64,000 bases of DNA, from NCBI GenBank assembly GCA_905221615.1, contig CAJNDT010005534.1:62001-126000 (forward strand). The letters run 5' to 3'. This document shows positions 61,306 to 64,000 of this stretch, piece after piece. Position numbers and translations under genes: made by a program. This stretch comes from Symbiodinium sp. CCMP2592 (lineage: Eukaryota; Sar; Dinophyceae; Suessiales; Symbiodiniaceae). Each line of letters starts with the position of its first letter. The stretch's first letter is position 1. The notes under the pieces were generated by a model that did not search any database, was not told the DNA's origin, and was given only the letters and a program-made list of their open reading frames with translations.

Positions 61306-61445
61306 AGTATTTTTTTTTTTTTTTGGGGGGGGGGGTGTTTATATACATATATATATATATATATATATGTATGTATATTTCCGAGAACATACCTATAGAC
61401 CTATATATATATATATCTATATATATATACACGTATATTATAGAG
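61306..61445. repeat. Poly(T)-poly(G) junction and AT microsatellite
   Basis: A T run of about 17 is followed by a G run of about 10, then (AT)n at 61345-61370 and AT/CTAT repeats to 61430. A further (AT)n lies at 61643-61665. Frames through it are repeat-derived. Confidence 0.85.
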
Positions 61446-61841
61446 AGAGGGTATGCTCAAATAAAGACTTTCTTGGAAGAGTTTCTCTACCTCAGGCTTC
61501 TCTCTGAACTCAGTGCGGTGTAGGGGGCCTTGCCGATTGCGTCAGGGAAACAAAGCTGTTTCAGCCTTCGCAAATTCCTAAACCCCGAACCTGAAAATGG
61601 GCATGAGCCTATAAACCAATATGTGTATACATAACATATGCATATATATATATATATATATACACACATAGGTATAGAGATGCATCCTCATGGTACATAT
61701 CTGGGCCAGAAGCAAAAAAACAAGAAGCAGTTATCGGGGCCTGCTTCCTGCAGTCCGCGGTGCATCGTTCGACGCTTCTTCATGGCGGCTGACGTCGCTG
61801 AAGAAAGCCTCCCGGGAAGGCTTCAGGGCGGAGTTTCCGGC

Positions 61842-61920
61842 TTAGGGTTTAGGGGTTAGGGGTTTAGGGGTTTAGGGTTTAGGGTTTAAGGGTTTAAGGG
61901 TTTAGGGGTTTAGGGTTTGA
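61842..61920. repeat. Telomere-like array (TTTAGGG/TTTAGGGG/TTTAAGGG)
   Basis: About ten G-strand units. Confidence 0.75.
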
Positions 61921-61980
61921 AGGGCTCTGGGCTCCTCTAAAGCCTTCTGCACACGCAAGGAACCCTAAACCCCTCAAGCG

Positions 61981-62052
61981 GTTTGGGGTTCCTTGTTATA
62001 GACATAGTATATTGGGCCCCAAAACCCTATTCTAACTATCAAGGCCCCTATA
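61981..62052. mobile_element. Right part of a group M element
   Basis: GGTTTGGGGTTCCTTGTTAT, GGGCCCCAAAACCCTATTCT, then AACTATCAAGGCCCCTA. Confidence 0.5.
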
Positions 62053-62239
62053 TTAAGCCTCAAACTACTCACGCAGATCCTAAAACTCATGCATAACTAA
62101 AGCCATTGTTGGAGCCGTTGCAAAGCCTCTTAGAGCCCTGATAAGCAACTGATCGGGGCCTACTCCTAGAAGACTCGTACATATAAAGCCCGTATAATGC
62201 CGTAATGCAACCTGCTAATTAGAGCCCTGGTAACTAATA

Positions 62240-62341
62240 TAGGGGCCTTATTAATTTTAAATATGGCTTTGGGGCCATCATACATACTTATAATAAAGAA
62301 CCCCCAAAAATAGTGTTGGTAATTATTTAAGACCCTGATAT
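62240..62341. mobile_element. MITE group M
   Basis: TAGGGGCCTTATTAATTTTA and GGTAATTATTTAAGACCCTGATA arms; core ATACTTATAATAAAGAACCC. Confidence 0.6.
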
Positions 62342-62514
62342 AGAACCCTACTATAGATCCCTTATAGACCCCTTTAAGGAACACCCAACATAGTTGTCGG
62401 GCCTGGATTTTCGGGCCTGGTCTCAGCCAACTCCCTCGGCAAGAACTTCGGCGGCACGGATGCCACTCCACCAAGCCCCATGGACCGTGGAGTAGTACCT
62501 CTTCTGTCTGGCTC

Positions 62515-62605
62515 TTAGTAGGGAATGGGGGAATGGATTATGGAGACTATAAATGGGAATTATATAGGGACTGCATTAGAGACCCATTCCCCCATTCTCT
62601 ACTAA
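62515..62605. mobile_element. MITE group S, copy 1
   Basis: TTAGTAGGGAATGGGGGAAT and CATTCCCCCATTCTCTACTAA arms. Confidence 0.65.
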
Positions 62606-63252
62606 GCACTAGACAGTCTCGTTGATCTTAGGGTTATGTTGAAGGTGTCATGACGGGAACTGAATTTAGGGTTCAAGGCTTCATGATACTTCGCTGCTCT
62701 TCTCTTTGGCTGGCTTTCCTTGTTGCCTTTGTTTTGCAGCTTAGACAAAGTTTCGGGCTCGTTTTCCATCATTTAGCTCTTATTCAGATTAGGGTTCCGG
62801 GCAGAGGGTTTAGGGTTGGTAAAAAACATCTAGATAGATCGATAGTCAGGTTAGGCTTATGGTGTACATAGGTCTCCTGTTTGCTGCACTCTGAAGTTTG
62901 TATGTACCTCGCGTCAAGCTTATGGATCTAGATCAGGTTTAGGGCTTAGGGATTTCCACCAAGCTCTCGGCGGGATTCAGACGTAAGCTACCCAGCTTGG
63001 GACTTCAAATCTTGGCGTTTGCGTACATAGGAATTCCCACAAAACGAAATAGGGGGTGACCAGAAACATATCTAAACCCTAAACCCTAAACAACTCTAAA
63101 CCCTAAATCCAAAGCCCTGAACCCCAAAACCCTGTCCCAGCCTGAATAGCAGTATCCTTCAACTTTTTAACTAGCGATCTCCCCTTCCAAAAATGCCCGA
63201 TGTAGGGTTCGTTCTTACCTATGTAATCCCCCCTGAATCAGGCAACATACCG
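62606..63252. other. Spacer, no gene recognised
   Basis: A 73-codon plus frame at 62650-62871 includes a hydrophobic WLAFLVAFVLQLRQSFGLVF stretch but then passes into TTTAGGG-like DNA. CCCTAAACCCTAAA at 63072-63090. Confidence 0.3.
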
Positions 63253-63366
63253 TAGGGGCCTCAATAATTAACTCAATAGTTAAATGAAAATAAGCTTTGG
63301 GGGTTCATTATGCTATAGTTATAAGAAGGAATCCCCAAAATAATTGGTCATTATTTAAGCCCCTAC
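63253..63366. mobile_element. MITE group M
   Basis: TAGGGGCCTCAATAATTAAC and GGTCATTATTTAAGCCCCTA arms; core TGCTATAGTTATAAGAAGGA. Confidence 0.65.
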
Positions 63367-63523
63367 ATTACCCCTTAAATTGTGAAGGGTCTTGCAAAAT
63401 GTGGCATGGTGGAGGCGTATTCCTTACTCAAGGGGTAAAGTAAAAATTCGGTTCTCCCGGAGAAAATCCGAATCAAACCCTAAACCCTGCCAGGACCCGC
63501 CAAGTACCCTTTGATAGAGCCCT

Positions 63524-63638
63524 TACTTGGAGGTTCGTGGGTAGTTATAAGTGGGGATATAAGTCCCCTAAAATGGGTTATACTATATAGTTACCCTACT
63601 TATAACCCTACTTATAGCTACCCATGTACCTCCAAGTA
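63524..63638. mobile_element. MITE group C, copy 4
   Basis: TACTTGGAGGTTCGTGGGTA and TACCCATGTACCTCCAAGTA arms. It directly follows a solo group U arm (63490). Confidence 0.75.
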
Positions 63639-63855
63639 TGGTCCCTCATAGTGGGTGCTTCGGGTAGAGTAGAGGGTAGTTGGGGGATGTTGGTGAAGCT
63701 TCAATCAACCCTTTCAACTTCAATGTTCACTGCCCTGCCTGCGGTGGGTATGTTCACCGGCGAAGGAGAGCTGCATGCGACTTCCTGCGCGTCTGGGCTT
63801 AGCGCTCAGGGCTTTGGGTTTGAGGTTGTGGGGTTTGAGGGTTAAGGGGTTTACC

Positions 63856-63955
63856 TTACCTTTGGTTAGTAGGGAATGGGAATGGAGGAATGGGGGTAGA
63901 ATTATAACCACTATTACTACCTACCATTCTTCCATTCCCTACTACCCAACGGTAA
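63856..63955. mobile_element. MITE group S, copy 2
   Basis: TTACCTTTGGTTAGTAGGGA and TCCCTACTACCCAACGGTAA arms, longer than copy 1. Inner AATGGAGGAATGGGGG and CCATTCTTCCATT pair partly. Confidence 0.6.
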
Positions 63956-64000
63956 GTAATTAAGGGGATATGATTCAGCGTTGGGGGGCTTCAGGGTGTC

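Noticed and set aside
61070-61523. Frames with tyrosine-isoleucine runs
   Set aside because: Translation of (AT)n and TATATC microsatellite plus telomere-like repeat.
1-64000. CRISPR array
   Set aside because: Repeats are inverted, dispersed or directly tandem without unique spacers of constant length, and the DNA appears eukaryotic.
1-64000. Transposase or reverse transcriptase gene for the MITEs
   Set aside because: I looked through the open frames for DDE/DDD-type or YxDD-type contexts and found nothing convincing. Autonomous partners must lie elsewhere.

Overview
This 64 kb window looks like nuclear DNA of a eukaryote. Genes are sparse and broken into short coding islands that often begin at good 3' splice sites. 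There are no bacterial-style operons, ribosome binding sites, tRNA or rRNA genes that I can see. Almost every spacer is interrupted by degenerate telomere-like sequence (TTTAGGG / CCCTAAA, with some TTTTAGGG), the plant and algal or alveolate type of telomere unit. A protist alga, for example an alveolate such as a chromerid or dinoflagellate, is my best guess. That is inference and weakly supported.

The dominant content is short inverted-repeat elements of MITE type, about 90-125 bp each. I sort roughly a hundred full or partial copies into lettered groups invented for this annotation: A, B, C, D, E, F, G, H, I, J, K, L, M, N, O, P, R, S and singletons. No transposase gene is recognisable here, so they appear non-autonomous. 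Some are nested: F in G near 52.3 kb, an F variant in E near 42.2 kb, and a truncated H in G near 44.8 kb. One E element has expanded inside into a 36-bp minisatellite (13.55-14.12 kb). A, B and C copies recurrently carry an extra 'Q module' that lies between direct copies of one element arm (seven cases).

The best gene evidence is at 5.6-8.5 kb. There is a plus-strand 301-codon membrane-protein ORF (6677-7582), a convergent minus-strand membrane-protein ORF (7716-8471), and smaller exon candidates just upstream. Weaker islands, mostly single candidate exons of unknown function, lie near 12.8, 16.7, 20.1, 21.3, 24.7, 28.0, 28.9, 33.2, 36.2 (RING-like, with an internal stop), 38.6, 44.0 (acidic), 49.1 (CxxC...CxxC, ending at a MITE) and 57.2 kb. 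None can be assigned to a named gene from sequence alone.

Most other long open frames here are artefacts. They come from telomere-like repeats, from tandem repeats whose unit is a multiple of three, or from MITE arms. Coordinates of element ends are read by eye and may be off by a few bases; exon ends are tentative.
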